From Paraglaciecola arctica (GTDB taxonomy: Bacteria > Pseudomonadota > Gammaproteobacteria > Enterobacterales > Alteromonadaceae), in NCBI RefSeq assembly GCF_018861065.1, contig NZ_JAHKQO010000023.1:1-63174 (forward strand): 63,174 nucleotides of DNA. Direction: 5' to 3'. Of this stretch, positions 17,071 through 25,969 are shown one piece after another. Positions within the stretch are counted from its first letter, which is position 1, and each line of letters starts with the position of its first letter. The notes beneath the pieces are model-generated. The model had not been told where the DNA came from. It saw nothing but the letters and a program-made list of their open reading frames with translations, and made no database searches. A program made the position numbers and the translations under genes.

Positions 17071-17817
17071 TTGAATATAATCTCAAAGCACATTGCAATA
17101 ACGGGGGGAAACACTGGAATAGGATTTGCCATCGCTGAAAACTATTTGCAGCATGGTCATCGGGTTTCCATACTGAGTCGCCAATTCCAAACCCCTAATC
17201 CTCTGCAACAACGATATTCCAAAAACTACCTTAGTGTTGAAGGAAGTGTTGCTTGCGTCAGAGATATCGAAAAGTTTTATCGAGATAGCACTCGCAGATT
17301 TGGGAAGCTCGATGTGATAGTGGCTAACGCAGGGGTAGCTGTAGCTGAACCGATTATCGAAGTAACAGAAGAGAGTTTTCAAAATACCTTTGACATTAAC
17401 GTTAAAGGGGTATTTTTTACAGTTCAAAAGTCGTTGCCATACTTAAATAGTAACGCAGCAATAACACTCATTTCGTCGGTGCAATCAAATCGAGGTGCAG
17501 GCGTGTGGGCGGCGTATGGGGCAACTAAAGCTGCAGTTCGATCTCTAACTCGGTCATTTGCTGCGCAGTTAGGTAATCAAAATATTCGCGTTAACTGCAT
17601 ATCTCCCGGTGTGACTGATACACCGATTTTGCAAAAGTTTGGGTTTGATAATACGACGTTGGCCAATATTTTGGCCCGAGTTAAAAAGGAGACTCCACTT
17701 GAAAGGCTAGGAAAACCAGAAGAAATCGCACGAGCTGTAGTATATATTAACTCTGATGATGCAAGCTTCATCACGGGGGCTGACTTGCACGTAGACGGAG
17801 GTCTGACACAGATCTAG
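17071..17817 (+). CDS. short-chain dehydrogenase/reductase (SDR)
   Basis: 248 residues, classical SDR. The cofactor motif TGGNTGIG is at 11-18, N84-A-G in the core, catalytic Ser133/134, Tyr147 and Lys151 (YGATK), and the C-terminal block GADLHVDGGLT. It should be a cytosolic NAD(P)-dependent oxidoreductase of an alcohol or ketone. The start is TTG 17071, with GGAG eight bases upstream; no ATG is available before the nucleotide-binding motif. It stands alone and is divergent from an XRE-cupin regulator. Substrate not assignable. Confidence 0.86.
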   Translation: MNIISKHIAITGGNTGIGFAIAENYLQHGHRVSILSRQFQTPNPLQQRYSKNYLSVEGSVACVRDIEKFYRDSTRRFGKLDVIVANAGVAVAEPIIEVTEESFQNTFDINVKGVFFTVQKSLPYLNSNAAITLISSVQSNRGAGVWAAYGATKAAVRSLTRSFAAQLGNQNIRVNCISPGVTDTPILQKFGFDNTTLANILARVKKETPLERLGKPEEIARAVVYINSDDASFITGADLHVDGGLTQI

Positions 17818-17991
17818 TAGCACGAAGTTGGGGTCAATGGGGGGTATTAAGAGATGATTGTATAAAGGTTCATCACAGATTAGGATTACCTCGAACCATT
17901 GAAAAGTCGTAAATTAGCAGTTTGAGTTGTATTTCTAATTGTGTCTCGCGGTCAATAATTGCTTCTAGATTTAACTCGTTGCTTAAAATTC

Positions 17992-19569
17992 TTATATCTT
18001 TTTACCAAAGAGTTTATTCCCGTTGATATTGAGCATCAATCCAGATACACCATCCGTTTGCTTGCTAACAAATGTTACTTTTGCCTCCACGGCCTTTAGT
18101 GTAAATGTAGTTTGAGTCTCTGCAAAAATAGGGAGCCTAGATTCCCCCGTAGCGGTGATAAATAGGGCATTAGCTTCTCGCGTCACTACAATCGAAAAGT
18201 CTGCTAACTGGTAGGTGCCTATAAAATTATCTAACAAGTCACTATTCAAAATGATTTTAGAATGAAGTTGATTGTTAAGGCTAAATACCTTTTGGGCACT
18301 GTCGTACTTCAAGTGTTTAACAAGTAAATTTCCGAAATGATTCAAATCATTGGCATCGAATGTAAACCTATGCTCCTTTTGAAGTTTTTGTGCGATAGAT
18401 AATGGGTTGCGGTAATTTTGTTGCTGTAATTCTCGTTTTAATAGTTTCACGTCATCAGACAAACCAAAATCTTCAATATAAAACTCTACTACTTCGTCCA
18501 TTAAATTTTCCGGTTTCGCACCAGCTAGATTACTCAAGATAACAATTGAAATATTTAAGTCAGGGTATACCGCTATAGCTGATTGGCCACCACCAGCGGT
18601 CACTATTTTTAAACCTTTAGGAGATTCTACGACATACCAACCCAAGGCATAGGGATGCATTGATGGGTTTTCCTTAGCCCAATGATCGTTAATTAACGCT
18701 GTCGCTTTCCACAAGGTATTGAGTGAATCACTAGATTTAAAAAACGCACCGTTTTGAAGTTGTAACGTCCAATAGGCTAACTCAGTTGCACTTGAACTCA
18801 TGCCGGCTCCAGCACGAATTATTGCTGGGAAATAAGTAAGGACATTAGTGAGTTCGTTCTGGCTATTAAGTCTGTAGTCTCTAGCTTGGTGAGAATTAAC
18901 ACTTAGAAAATGCGAGAAGCCAGCGGTTCGTGTTAATACCAAATTTTTATTGTTAAGCTGAAACTCTTCGATCAATTGCGCATAACTCTTACCGGTAATT
19001 TGCTCTATTATTTTTCCAACAATCAAATAATTAGTTTGGTTATAGTGAAATGCGGTGTCTGGCTCAAAATACAAATCTTGTTGTTTTACTTTTAACCATG
19101 ATTGCTGTTCGCCTTCACTATCAATTAGTTGAAAATTTCGATTCATAATATCGGGTAAACCAGAGGTGTGAGACAAGACTTGCTGTAAGGTTACTTTTTG
19201 CCAACTTTTGGGTAAATCAGACAAATACGTTGAGATAGGTAATGATAAAGCTAGATCACCTTTCTCAACGAGTTGCATAACGGCTACTGACGTAAACGCT
19301 TTAGTTATCGACGCCAGATTAAACACTGTTGTATTGTCTACCTTGACCTCATCTTGAACATTGGCCAGCCCGTAACTAGTCACTTTGATGATTTTGTTAT
19401 TTTTGATAACCACAACCTGTAATCCGGGAATGCGATTTTCACTCATTTTAAGGCGTAGAAAGTCATCAACAGGATCGGCTATTGCATGACTAAAAAATAT
19501 GGGCAGGGCAACTAAAACATATATCGTGCGGGTGACTAGCGTCGAAATTTTTTGAACAGATTTGGACAC
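17992..19569 (-). CDS. beta-lactamase-family serine hydrolase, exported
   Basis: 525 residues with a signal peptide (~1-31, ...SHAIA|DP). It belongs to the class C beta-lactamase / penicillin-binding-protein-like esterase family: S87-I-T-K90 carries the nucleophile, LSHTSGLP is the usual following block, and the late motif is AGGGQSA. The YxN motif reads Y176-N-Q instead of Y-S-N, which could change activity. A ~150-residue C-terminal extension follows the catalytic domain, as in many members of this group. Probably a periplasmic esterase or peptidase rather than an antibiotic-resistance enzyme. Single-gene unit. Confidence 0.82.
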   Translation of the reverse strand: MSKSVQKISTLVTRTIYVLVALPIFFSHAIADPVDDFLRLKMSENRIPGLQVVVIKNNKIIKVTSYGLANVQDEVKVDNTTVFNLASITKAFTSVAVMQLVEKGDLALSLPISTYLSDLPKSWQKVTLQQVLSHTSGLPDIMNRNFQLIDSEGEQQSWLKVKQQDLYFEPDTAFHYNQTNYLIVGKIIEQITGKSYAQLIEEFQLNNKNLVLTRTAGFSHFLSVNSHQARDYRLNSQNELTNVLTYFPAIIRAGAGMSSSATELAYWTLQLQNGAFFKSSDSLNTLWKATALINDHWAKENPSMHPYALGWYVVESPKGLKIVTAGGGQSAIAVYPDLNISIVILSNLAGAKPENLMDEVVEFYIEDFGLSDDVKLLKRELQQQNYRNPLSIAQKLQKEHRFTFDANDLNHFGNLLVKHLKYDSAQKVFSLNNQLHSKIILNSDLLDNFIGTYQLADFSIVVTREANALFITATGESRLPIFAETQTTFTLKAVEAKVTFVSKQTDGVSGLMLNINGNKLFGKKI

Positions 19570-19643
19570 TGAACTATACCTTTTTATTTGGTTTAACCTT
19601 ACAACGCAAAAAATAACAGAATCAATCGAAGAAGCAACTAAAC

Positions 19644-19655
19644 CTCTCGCGAGAG
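19644..19655. promoter_or_regulatory. perfect 12-bp palindrome CTCTCGCGAGAG
   Basis: A perfect dyad in the leader region of the serine hydrolase, 75 bases upstream of its start codon, and GC-rich compared with its surroundings. It could be an operator. No regulator with this consensus is known to me. Confidence 0.35.
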
Positions 19656-19940
19656 CCTATCAAATTGTGGTTCCACAGGAGCGATATTTTCCCTAGAAAA
19701 ATCATACGGCTAGGTACCATATGCCTACCCAGCTAATTCATAATGTTCATCGCTCATCGATTAATCCTCTTTATTAACTTCAAGTATTGAAATGAAAATG
19801 CTGCTAGTTCAAAGCAACTTAAGTTGAGGGGATTGACTTATTTGATAGGAAAAACCGAAACTATTTACCTTGCTAACAGGCTAATGCGTGGTGTTAACTT
19901 GTTTAAATGCCTTGCTAATCAGATCACTATTGACAACAAT

Positions 19941-19962
19941 AAGCGCATGATTATTAGCGCTT
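19941..19962 (+). other. stem-loop in the sufS-sufE leader
   Basis: AAGCGC (19941-19946) and GCGCTT (19957-19962) are perfect arms with a 10-nt loop, ending 10 bases before the ATG at 19973. A structure here would cover the ribosome-binding region, where no good Shine-Dalgarno sequence is seen, so it could limit translation. Confidence 0.35.
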
Positions 19963-19972
19963 TGTCGATTTA

Positions 19973-21658
19973 ATGCCAACCAAGTTATCCGAAAGTTTAC
20001 GCCAACATTTCCCTTTTTTTTCGAGTACTCAATCCGAGCAATGTGTTTATTTAGACAACGCAGCGACGAGTCAAAAGTTGCAAAGGGTGATTGACGTCAC
20101 ACAACAGTATTACCAAGAGCGTTCAGTTAACGTGCATCGTTCAAGTCACCAGTTAGCGGCCTGTGTTACCGAGCAGTTTGAGCAGTCACGCAAAACTATA
20201 CAGCGATTTATTGGGGCTAAGAGCCATAAGGAAATTGTCTGGACTAAAGGGGCAACCGAAAGCATTAACCTTGTGGCAAGTGGATTAGCCAAAAGTTATA
20301 TTAAGCCAGGCGACAGCATCTTAGTTTCAGCGTTAGAACATCACGCCAATATCGTACCTTGGCAGCAAATCGCCCAAACTCATAATTTGCAGCTTAAAGT
20401 CATGCCCGTAGATAGTTTAGGTGTGTTAAAACTGCAGGCGTCCCTTGAGTTGATAGACGAAAACACCGCTTTGGTGGCGATTGGTCATGTGTCTAATGCT
20501 TTAGGTAATATTAATCCGATTGCCGACATCATTAATAAAGCGAAACAGCTTGGGGCGTTAACCTTAATCGATGGTACCCAAGCGGTGAGTCATTTGGCCG
20601 TGAATGTACAGCAACTAAATTGCGATTTTTATGTGTTTAGTGGTCACAAAATGTTTGGGCCAACTGGGATTGGGGTTTTATACGGCAAGTATCATTTGCT
20701 CGAGCAATTACCAGCTTATCAATTAGGTGGGGAAATGATCAAAAAGGTGAGTTTTACTGATACCACCTTTCAACCCCCTCCACTTAAATTTGAAGCGGGC
20801 ACACCCAATATTGCAGGGGTCTTAGGTTTGTCTGTGGCATGTGAGTTTATACAACAACATAGAGACACATTTTTACAGCTAGAAGATCACTTGTATCAAC
20901 AGTTATTGGCTACGCTAGCTGAAATTCCACAAGTTAAGTTATGGGGCGATAAGATTAACAGTATTTGTATACAGTCTTTTACTGTTGAAGGAGTCAGTCA
21001 CTATGATTTGGCTGTGTTATTAGACAAACGCAATATAGCGGTAAGAGCAGGGCATCACTGCGCTATGCCTTTGATGCATGAACTTAGTATTGACGGCACG
21101 ATAAGAGTGTCTTTGGCTGCGTATAATAGCAGTCAAGACATAATCACTTTTGGCGCTGCGTTGAAGGAGTGTATCGGTTTTTTGTCGGACTCAAACGTAA
21201 ATTCAGCAGAACAGGCTATTGCCACTTTGGCCACCAATGCGCAGCTTAATCAACCTATGCCAATTGCGGAATCTATTCAAAAAGCTAAAAGTTGGGATCA
21301 AACCTACAGGCAATTAATGTTGGCAGGAAAGAGTTTAATTAGATTAGATCCACAATATAAAACTGAAGGATCCGCAGTGCATGGTTGTGAAAGCCAGGTG
21401 TGGTTAAGATGTCGTTTAGAGCACGGTAAACTGGTACTTGAAGGTGATTCTCCTAGTAAAATCGTTCGTGGTTTGCTGGCCGTAATATTCGAAACTTTAT
21501 CAGGTAAAACAACCAATCAGATTTTAGAATTTAACTTAGCTGAGTATTTAGTTGACCTAAATTTAGGTAAACATCTAAGCGAATCAAGGGGTAATGGATT
21601 ATCCGCGGTGGTTAATAAAATTGTGGCATATTGCCAACTACATAACTCAGAACAATAG
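19973..21658 (+). CDS. sufS: cysteine desulfurase SufS fused to SufE/CsdE sulfur acceptor
   Basis: 561 residues. Residues 1-~403 are a group II cysteine desulfurase: PLP-binding Lys226 (SGHK) and active Cys363 (RAGHHCAMP). After a ~25-residue linker, residues ~435-555 are a full SufE/CsdE domain with the sulfur-accepting Cys472 in VHGCESQVW. The enzyme would take sulfur from cysteine and pass the persulfide to its own SufE part. SufS and SufE (or CsdA and CsdE) are separate genes in E. coli; here they are in one chain. No sufBCD lies nearby, so it may act like CsdA-CsdE as an additional sulfur donor. Both catalytic cysteines are present, so the fusion should be active. Confidence 0.9.
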   Translation: MPTKLSESLRQHFPFFSSTQSEQCVYLDNAATSQKLQRVIDVTQQYYQERSVNVHRSSHQLAACVTEQFEQSRKTIQRFIGAKSHKEIVWTKGATESINLVASGLAKSYIKPGDSILVSALEHHANIVPWQQIAQTHNLQLKVMPVDSLGVLKLQASLELIDENTALVAIGHVSNALGNINPIADIINKAKQLGALTLIDGTQAVSHLAVNVQQLNCDFYVFSGHKMFGPTGIGVLYGKYHLLEQLPAYQLGGEMIKKVSFTDTTFQPPPLKFEAGTPNIAGVLGLSVACEFIQQHRDTFLQLEDHLYQQLLATLAEIPQVKLWGDKINSICIQSFTVEGVSHYDLAVLLDKRNIAVRAGHHCAMPLMHELSIDGTIRVSLAAYNSSQDIITFGAALKECIGFLSDSNVNSAEQAIATLATNAQLNQPMPIAESIQKAKSWDQTYRQLMLAGKSLIRLDPQYKTEGSAVHGCESQVWLRCRLEHGKLVLEGDSPSKIVRGLLAVIFETLSGKTTNQILEFNLAEYLVDLNLGKHLSESRGNGLSAVVNKIVAYCQLHNSEQ

Positions 21659-21728
21659 ATTTACACTTTGATTAAAACACTGAAATTGTGTGAGTTAGTG
21701 ATATAAAGTTTAGTAACAGGAGATAGGC

Positions 21729-22733
21729 GTGACATTTCATCGATTATTGGTAGGGTTGTTAATTCTCTCAGGTACGTTTTCTCGCGAAGTTGTAGCTACT
21801 TCTCCGCCGATTCAGGTCAAAGTGTTTATCGCAGCCATGTTTGAAATTGGCGAAAATTCAGGTGATAAGGCCGGTGAGTTTCAGCATTGGTATTTACGTT
21901 ATTTTAAAAACAGTCAACCTATTACTGTAAAGGGAGCGTTGAAACCTGTTTATTGTAATAAAGACGGAGTGTGTGGCGGCGTCTTAGGCATGGGTAAAGT
22001 GGCCTCGTCTTCTTCTATGCAGGCAATTTTACTCAATCATCAGTTTGATTTCTCCCAGGCCTATTTTATTTTGAGTGGAGTGGGTGGCACACCTCCTTCA
22101 AAAGGGACTATTGGTGATGTGACTTGGGGCAGTTGGTTAATTGATTATGATTTAGGTCATCGCTGGGCCCCAGAAGAGGCTAAACGAGACACACCTGCGT
22201 TTATGCCGCGTAAGGGTTATGAAAGTATTCGTCGCTATCAGCTCAACCCATTATTGCTAAGTTGGAGTTTGAAGTTATCTAAAGATGTAACACTTAAAGA
22301 TTCACCTCAAGCTCAGGCGTATCGAAAGCGTTACCCGCAGCAATCCGCCAGACGGTTACCCACAGTGTTTGCGGGAACACATATGACAGGAGATACGTTT
22401 TTTCATGGGCCAGGATTGTCACAAGAAGCGCAATATATCAGTGAGTTATATGCTGCAGATGATTACGTGGCAACCGAAATGGAAGCGGCTGCTATTACTC
22501 AAGTTATCTCTCGCAGTTTGGGTACCCAAAAAATTCTTAGCTTACGTGGTTCAGTTAATTTTGATCAAGGTAACCCTAACGAAACCACTCTGCAGCACTT
22601 AGATCCCGCACCGGGAGAAACCGCTGGAGGTTTTGCTGAAACAGTAGAAAATATTGTTCTAGTTGGCGCTACAGTAACTGATTACATTGTTAGCAACTGG
22701 CAAGTATGGAAACAAGGTGTGCCAGCTATTTAA
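21729..22733 (+). CDS. exported purine nucleoside permease (NUP) family protein
   Basis: 334 residues with a signal peptide (~1-24). The mature part matches the NUP family: VKVFIAAMFEIGEN, a GMGKVASSSSMQAIL block, then ILSGVGGTPP and TEMEAAAI. The fold is related to nucleoside phosphorylases, and the family is named after a fungal nucleoside transporter. The protein has no membrane helices besides the signal, so a periplasmic nucleoside-binding or cleaving role is more likely than transport. GTG 21729 is the start, with AGGAGATAG just upstream. It lies about 25 kb from the purine cluster, but the purine theme is shared. Confidence 0.78.
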   Translation: MTFHRLLVGLLILSGTFSREVVATSPPIQVKVFIAAMFEIGENSGDKAGEFQHWYLRYFKNSQPITVKGALKPVYCNKDGVCGGVLGMGKVASSSSMQAILLNHQFDFSQAYFILSGVGGTPPSKGTIGDVTWGSWLIDYDLGHRWAPEEAKRDTPAFMPRKGYESIRRYQLNPLLLSWSLKLSKDVTLKDSPQAQAYRKRYPQQSARRLPTVFAGTHMTGDTFFHGPGLSQEAQYISELYAADDYVATEMEAAAITQVISRSLGTQKILSLRGSVNFDQGNPNETTLQHLDPAPGETAGGFAETVENIVLVGATVTDYIVSNWQVWKQGVPAI

Positions 22734-22741
22734 TGGCGTGA

Positions 22742-23233
22742 CTAACTAGCATATTTCTCTACAAAGGCCTGACAATCACCATTGTAAGTCACGTCGATTA
22801 GATAGTGGATTTTCCAATTGCCATTAATTTGTACCATCTGAAAACTGTTGGTTCCACAGTGGCTCAATTTATCATTAAGATAAAAGGCAAAAGGGGTCCA
22901 CACGCTAGCTAGATGATCTTGTTGATGCATAGTTACCGCCAATATGTGCTCATCTAACTTGGCGGTGTTTTCACTGATGCTCAATGCAAACTTTTTCACA
23001 TCAGTATCGATGAGTTCACCGCTATTCGAAATACGTTGTAGTAATGCTGTATCAGTAAATTGCCCTAAAATCTTGTGTTGATCGTGTGCGCGCATGGCAT
23101 CGAAAAGGCGGTAAATTGGCGCAACAACGGCGTTGTCAGTTGATGCAGGTTGCTGAAGTTGATGCCCTTGAACAATCAACGGAAGGCAGCTAAGTATGGC
23201 AAGTGTCAATGTTCGCGAAAGCAAGGTTTTCAT
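22742..23233 (-). CDS. exported NTF2/SnoaL-like protein
   Basis: 163 residues from ATG 23233; the start gives a signal peptide (MKTLLSRTLTLAILSCLPLIVQG). The mature ~130 residues form an NTF2-like cone fold of the SnoaL/DUF4440 kind (VVAPIYRLFDAMRAHD, then NSFQMVQINGNWKIHYL). Such domains bind small hydrophobic ligands or act as isomerases; no catalytic residue is evident. An upstream ATG at 23263 directly follows the glycosyltransferase stop and could serve for coupling. It is the last of three genes on the minus strand after a GGDEF protein and a glycosyltransferase. Confidence 0.7.
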   Translation of the reverse strand: MKTLLSRTLTLAILSCLPLIVQGHQLQQPASTDNAVVAPIYRLFDAMRAHDQHKILGQFTDTALLQRISNSGELIDTDVKKFALSISENTAKLDEHILAVTMHQQDHLASVWTPFAFYLNDKLSHCGTNSFQMVQINGNWKIHYLIDVTYNGDCQAFVEKYAS

Positions 23234-23263
23234 TGTTATTTTACATCCTTTGGTTGTTAACAT

Positions 23264-24556
23264 TTAGCGACTGTTTTTAGCTTCTATCCACTGGGCCATG
23301 TATTGTGTACTTTTAAGTAGATGGTGCTGCAACATTTGCCCTATAAAATTATTACAACGATGCTGATGCAGATTTTGTTGTATATCAAGTATCCGCTGCA
23401 TTAATCTAGTTTGGATCGTATCTTTATCAAAATGTTTTTTAATAAGCGAATAACCCGCTTTTTGTTTTTGTATCCATAATTGTTCATCTTGATAGATTTG
23501 TACTGCGTTTGTCGCCAAGTCTTTCGCCCAGACTAAGTGCTGGTCGCTTTGTGTTATTTCGGAACTTGAATTGTATGTAAGTTCAGATGTTAGGCCAGGC
23601 CACTCTACACCCATACTCATGCCTTCAGTACCAATATTAGTGGTTATATTTGGTGTGCCGCAAAGCATCGCTTCGGCTAACTTGCCTTTTATACCCGCGC
23701 CAAAACGTAATGGCGCTAAACATACCCTAGCTTGTTGCATCACTTGTTTGGCGTCTTGTGCCCAACCTTTAACCAAAAAGCCTTGTTTGGAGTTATGTAA
23801 CTGAGTCGCTTTAGGTGGTGGATACGCTCCGAAAATATGTAGCTCAGCTTTAGGCAATTGTTGACGTATTAAAGGCCAAATATATTGTTTTAGGAATAGT
23901 ACTGCATCCCAGTTGGGCTCATGACGAAAATTCCCAATACTCACAAAATGTTGCCTATCTTGGAAACTAAGCTTTGACTCAACAAAATTTTCTATGTCTA
24001 CCATAAAGGGGCAGTGCCACAAAATATGCTCTGGTACAGCATAATGATTTTTAAGTAAGGCCAATTCAAAGTCTGAAATGATCAAACTTAAATCACAGCG
24101 AAAAATGGCTGCTATTTCACGTTTAGCTAAGTCACTATTTAAGTGCTGATTGGTTATTTCTGTGTGTTGTTTTAGTGCTTGGTGTCGAGCATGACGCAAC
24201 GAGTGTAAATCCTCGGTATCTAAAACTCGTATCGCATTAGGGCAATGTTTAGCCACTCGCCAAGCAAACTGTTCTTCTAGCATAAAACGGTCGAATAACA
24301 CTATATTAGGGTTGAGCTCAGCAATGAAACTGTCAAAGCTACTGCAATTAATAGCGACGGCTTGTTCAGTTATTCCTAATTCAGTTAAATCGGCTTTGTG
24401 CTCGCCTTGTTGTGCAGGGCTAGCAAAAGTCACCTGATAACCTTGTTCTAAAAACATCTTAAGCAAACTCAACATATGGCTGCCAGCTGCCGATGAATTA
24501 GGCTCTGGCCACACGTACCCCAAAACTAATAGGGTGTGAGTATCATTAAGCGTCAT
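23264..24556 (-). CDS. glycosyltransferase, GT-B fold (family 4-like)
   Basis: 430 residues, cytosolic. The N-terminus (LLVLGYVWPEPNSSAAGSHMLSLL) and the C-terminal donor domain (FVSIGNFRHEPNWDAV, then CLAPLRFGAGIKGKLAEAM) match GT4-type transferases. The conserved Glu lies in the GIKGKLAEAM segment. It probably adds a sugar to a surface polysaccharide or lipid, but no other polysaccharide gene is nearby. It sits between a membrane GGDEF protein 10 bases upstream and an exported NTF2-like gene directly downstream, all on the minus strand, which suggests a link to c-di-GMP signalling. Confidence 0.8.
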   Translation of the reverse strand: MTLNDTHTLLVLGYVWPEPNSSAAGSHMLSLLKMFLEQGYQVTFASPAQQGEHKADLTELGITEQAVAINCSSFDSFIAELNPNIVLFDRFMLEEQFAWRVAKHCPNAIRVLDTEDLHSLRHARHQALKQHTEITNQHLNSDLAKREIAAIFRCDLSLIISDFELALLKNHYAVPEHILWHCPFMVDIENFVESKLSFQDRQHFVSIGNFRHEPNWDAVLFLKQYIWPLIRQQLPKAELHIFGAYPPPKATQLHNSKQGFLVKGWAQDAKQVMQQARVCLAPLRFGAGIKGKLAEAMLCGTPNITTNIGTEGMSMGVEWPGLTSELTYNSSSEITQSDQHLVWAKDLATNAVQIYQDEQLWIQKQKAGYSLIKKHFDKDTIQTRLMQRILDIQQNLHQHRCNNFIGQMLQHHLLKSTQYMAQWIEAKNSR

Positions 24557-24566
24557 ATATTAAAGC

Positions 24567-25835
24567 TCATTGTTTGGCAATCCTTACGCAGTTTCGGCCA
24601 CCTTTTTTGGCTGCATACAAAGCAATATCTGCTTGTTTCATAATATCCGCAAACTCAGGGTGTTGTTTGGTGCGTTGGGCGATTCCAAAGCTGCTAGTGA
24701 CTTTTACTATTTTTGCCGTGTTGGGTTTCTTGGGAGCCGTTTTATTCGGTTTGGGTGGTCGAGGTTTAGTTCTCAATGCAATATCATAGTCGGCAATAGT
24801 TTGGCGCACCATTTCGACAAAGGGCGACACTTCTGTAGCGGTTTTACGGGGGAAAATAATGATAAATTCTTCACCACCAAATCGAAACGTTTTACCACCG
24901 CCTGATACTTTATTGAGTTTGCTTGCCACGAGTTTTAACACTTCATCACCTACATCATGGCCATAAGTGTCGTTGAATTTTTTGAAGTGATCGATATCAG
25001 ACATCACAACGGTATATTTACGACCGAGGGTCTGTACAAACTGCATCAGAGCACGCCTTGATGGAATACCTGTTAGTTCGTCTTTAAAGGCCATAGTGAA
25101 GCTATCTTTGAGTACAGAGTAACCAAACAAAGCGGCTAAACTCACCAAAGTAATCAACCCCAAGTCAGTATTGTTTTCAGCGGCGCTTGCGGTGTTGCCG
25201 TAAAAATGCATAAAAGCACTCAAAGCCAATCCAAAATACAAAGCATTATGGGTATTATCGGTTTTCACCATTAGCCGAACTAAACCGAGTAATAAGCTCA
25301 CAAGGAGCAATGCACTATTAAATGGTGACACTAAAGCGCGTAACTCAGGAGAGAGTTCGAATATCAAACTATCTAAAGAGGTTAACCAAGGTTGCGCATA
25401 ATCTTGCAATAGTGGAATGCTTAACCAACTTAAAACAAAAATTGTCGCAAAAATGAGTAAACTGAAAAGAACGTTAAGCCCTGAGAAGCCTTTATCCCTG
25501 CTAAACATTAAAAATACAAAGCTGAATAGGATACCGCTGAATTTTACTTCTAGCAATTCTGGGGGGAATGCCAGCTTTGTTTTCACTGCAATTAATAACA
25601 ACAATAAACAAGCGTACACTAAACGACTTCGACCGAACTGCCAGGCGATAATGGCTGCTATTGCTAAACTGGCATAGCTAAGCCACCAAAGGTTTTGTAA
25701 CCATGCTTTAATCAGTTCTGTGTTGTAACTATAAAAGCCGTATAAGGCACCAAAAAAAAGCAATGTGGGGAAGAACAACCAACAAAAATCAGTCAATCGA
25801 GACAACAAGGGCGACAATTTAGTAGTCAAAGACAA
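24567..25835 (-). CDS. membrane-bound diguanylate cyclase (GGDEF domain)
   Basis: 422 residues. The first ~240 contain about seven hydrophobic segments, followed by a GGDEF domain with the active motif FGGEEF (about residue 312), so it should make c-di-GMP. The domain has an insert rich in Pro and Lys (TKPRPPKPNKTAPKKP) before the end, which is unusual for the fold. Start is TTG 25835; the next TTG at 25829 is also possible. There is no EAL domain. It leads a three-gene unit with a glycosyltransferase. Confidence 0.85.
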   Translation of the reverse strand: MSLTTKLSPLLSRLTDFCWLFFPTLLFFGALYGFYSYNTELIKAWLQNLWWLSYASLAIAAIIAWQFGRSRLVYACLLLLLIAVKTKLAFPPELLEVKFSGILFSFVFLMFSRDKGFSGLNVLFSLLIFATIFVLSWLSIPLLQDYAQPWLTSLDSLIFELSPELRALVSPFNSALLLVSLLLGLVRLMVKTDNTHNALYFGLALSAFMHFYGNTASAAENNTDLGLITLVSLAALFGYSVLKDSFTMAFKDELTGIPSRRALMQFVQTLGRKYTVVMSDIDHFKKFNDTYGHDVGDEVLKLVASKLNKVSGGGKTFRFGGEEFIIIFPRKTATEVSPFVEMVRQTIADYDIALRTKPRPPKPNKTAPKKPNTAKIVKVTSSFGIAQRTKQHPEFADIMKQADIALYAAKKGGRNCVRIAKQ

Positions 25836-25969
25836 CGCTCACTTCGATTAAAATGGATAAAAAACTCGGCCAGCTATTGTAAGTGAATTTACCCATTGGC
25901 AAAAGGTCAACAGGCCCTTTGCTTTGTGATAAAGTGTTTTAATCTCTATTTAGAATATGCAGTTCTTCA

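Larger units (their letters stand above)
19570..19972. other. 403-bp divergent intergenic region
   Basis: It separates the serine hydrolase and the SufS-SufE gene. It contains a perfect 12-bp palindrome (19644-19655) and a stem-loop just before the sufS start (19941-19962), both listed separately. No open frame of interest and no RNA gene was recognised. Confidence 0.5.

Noticed and set aside
16944-17132. N-terminal extension of the XRE-cupin protein
   Set aside because: It would overlap the divergent SDR gene and lacks a family match; ATG 16943 gives the normal length.
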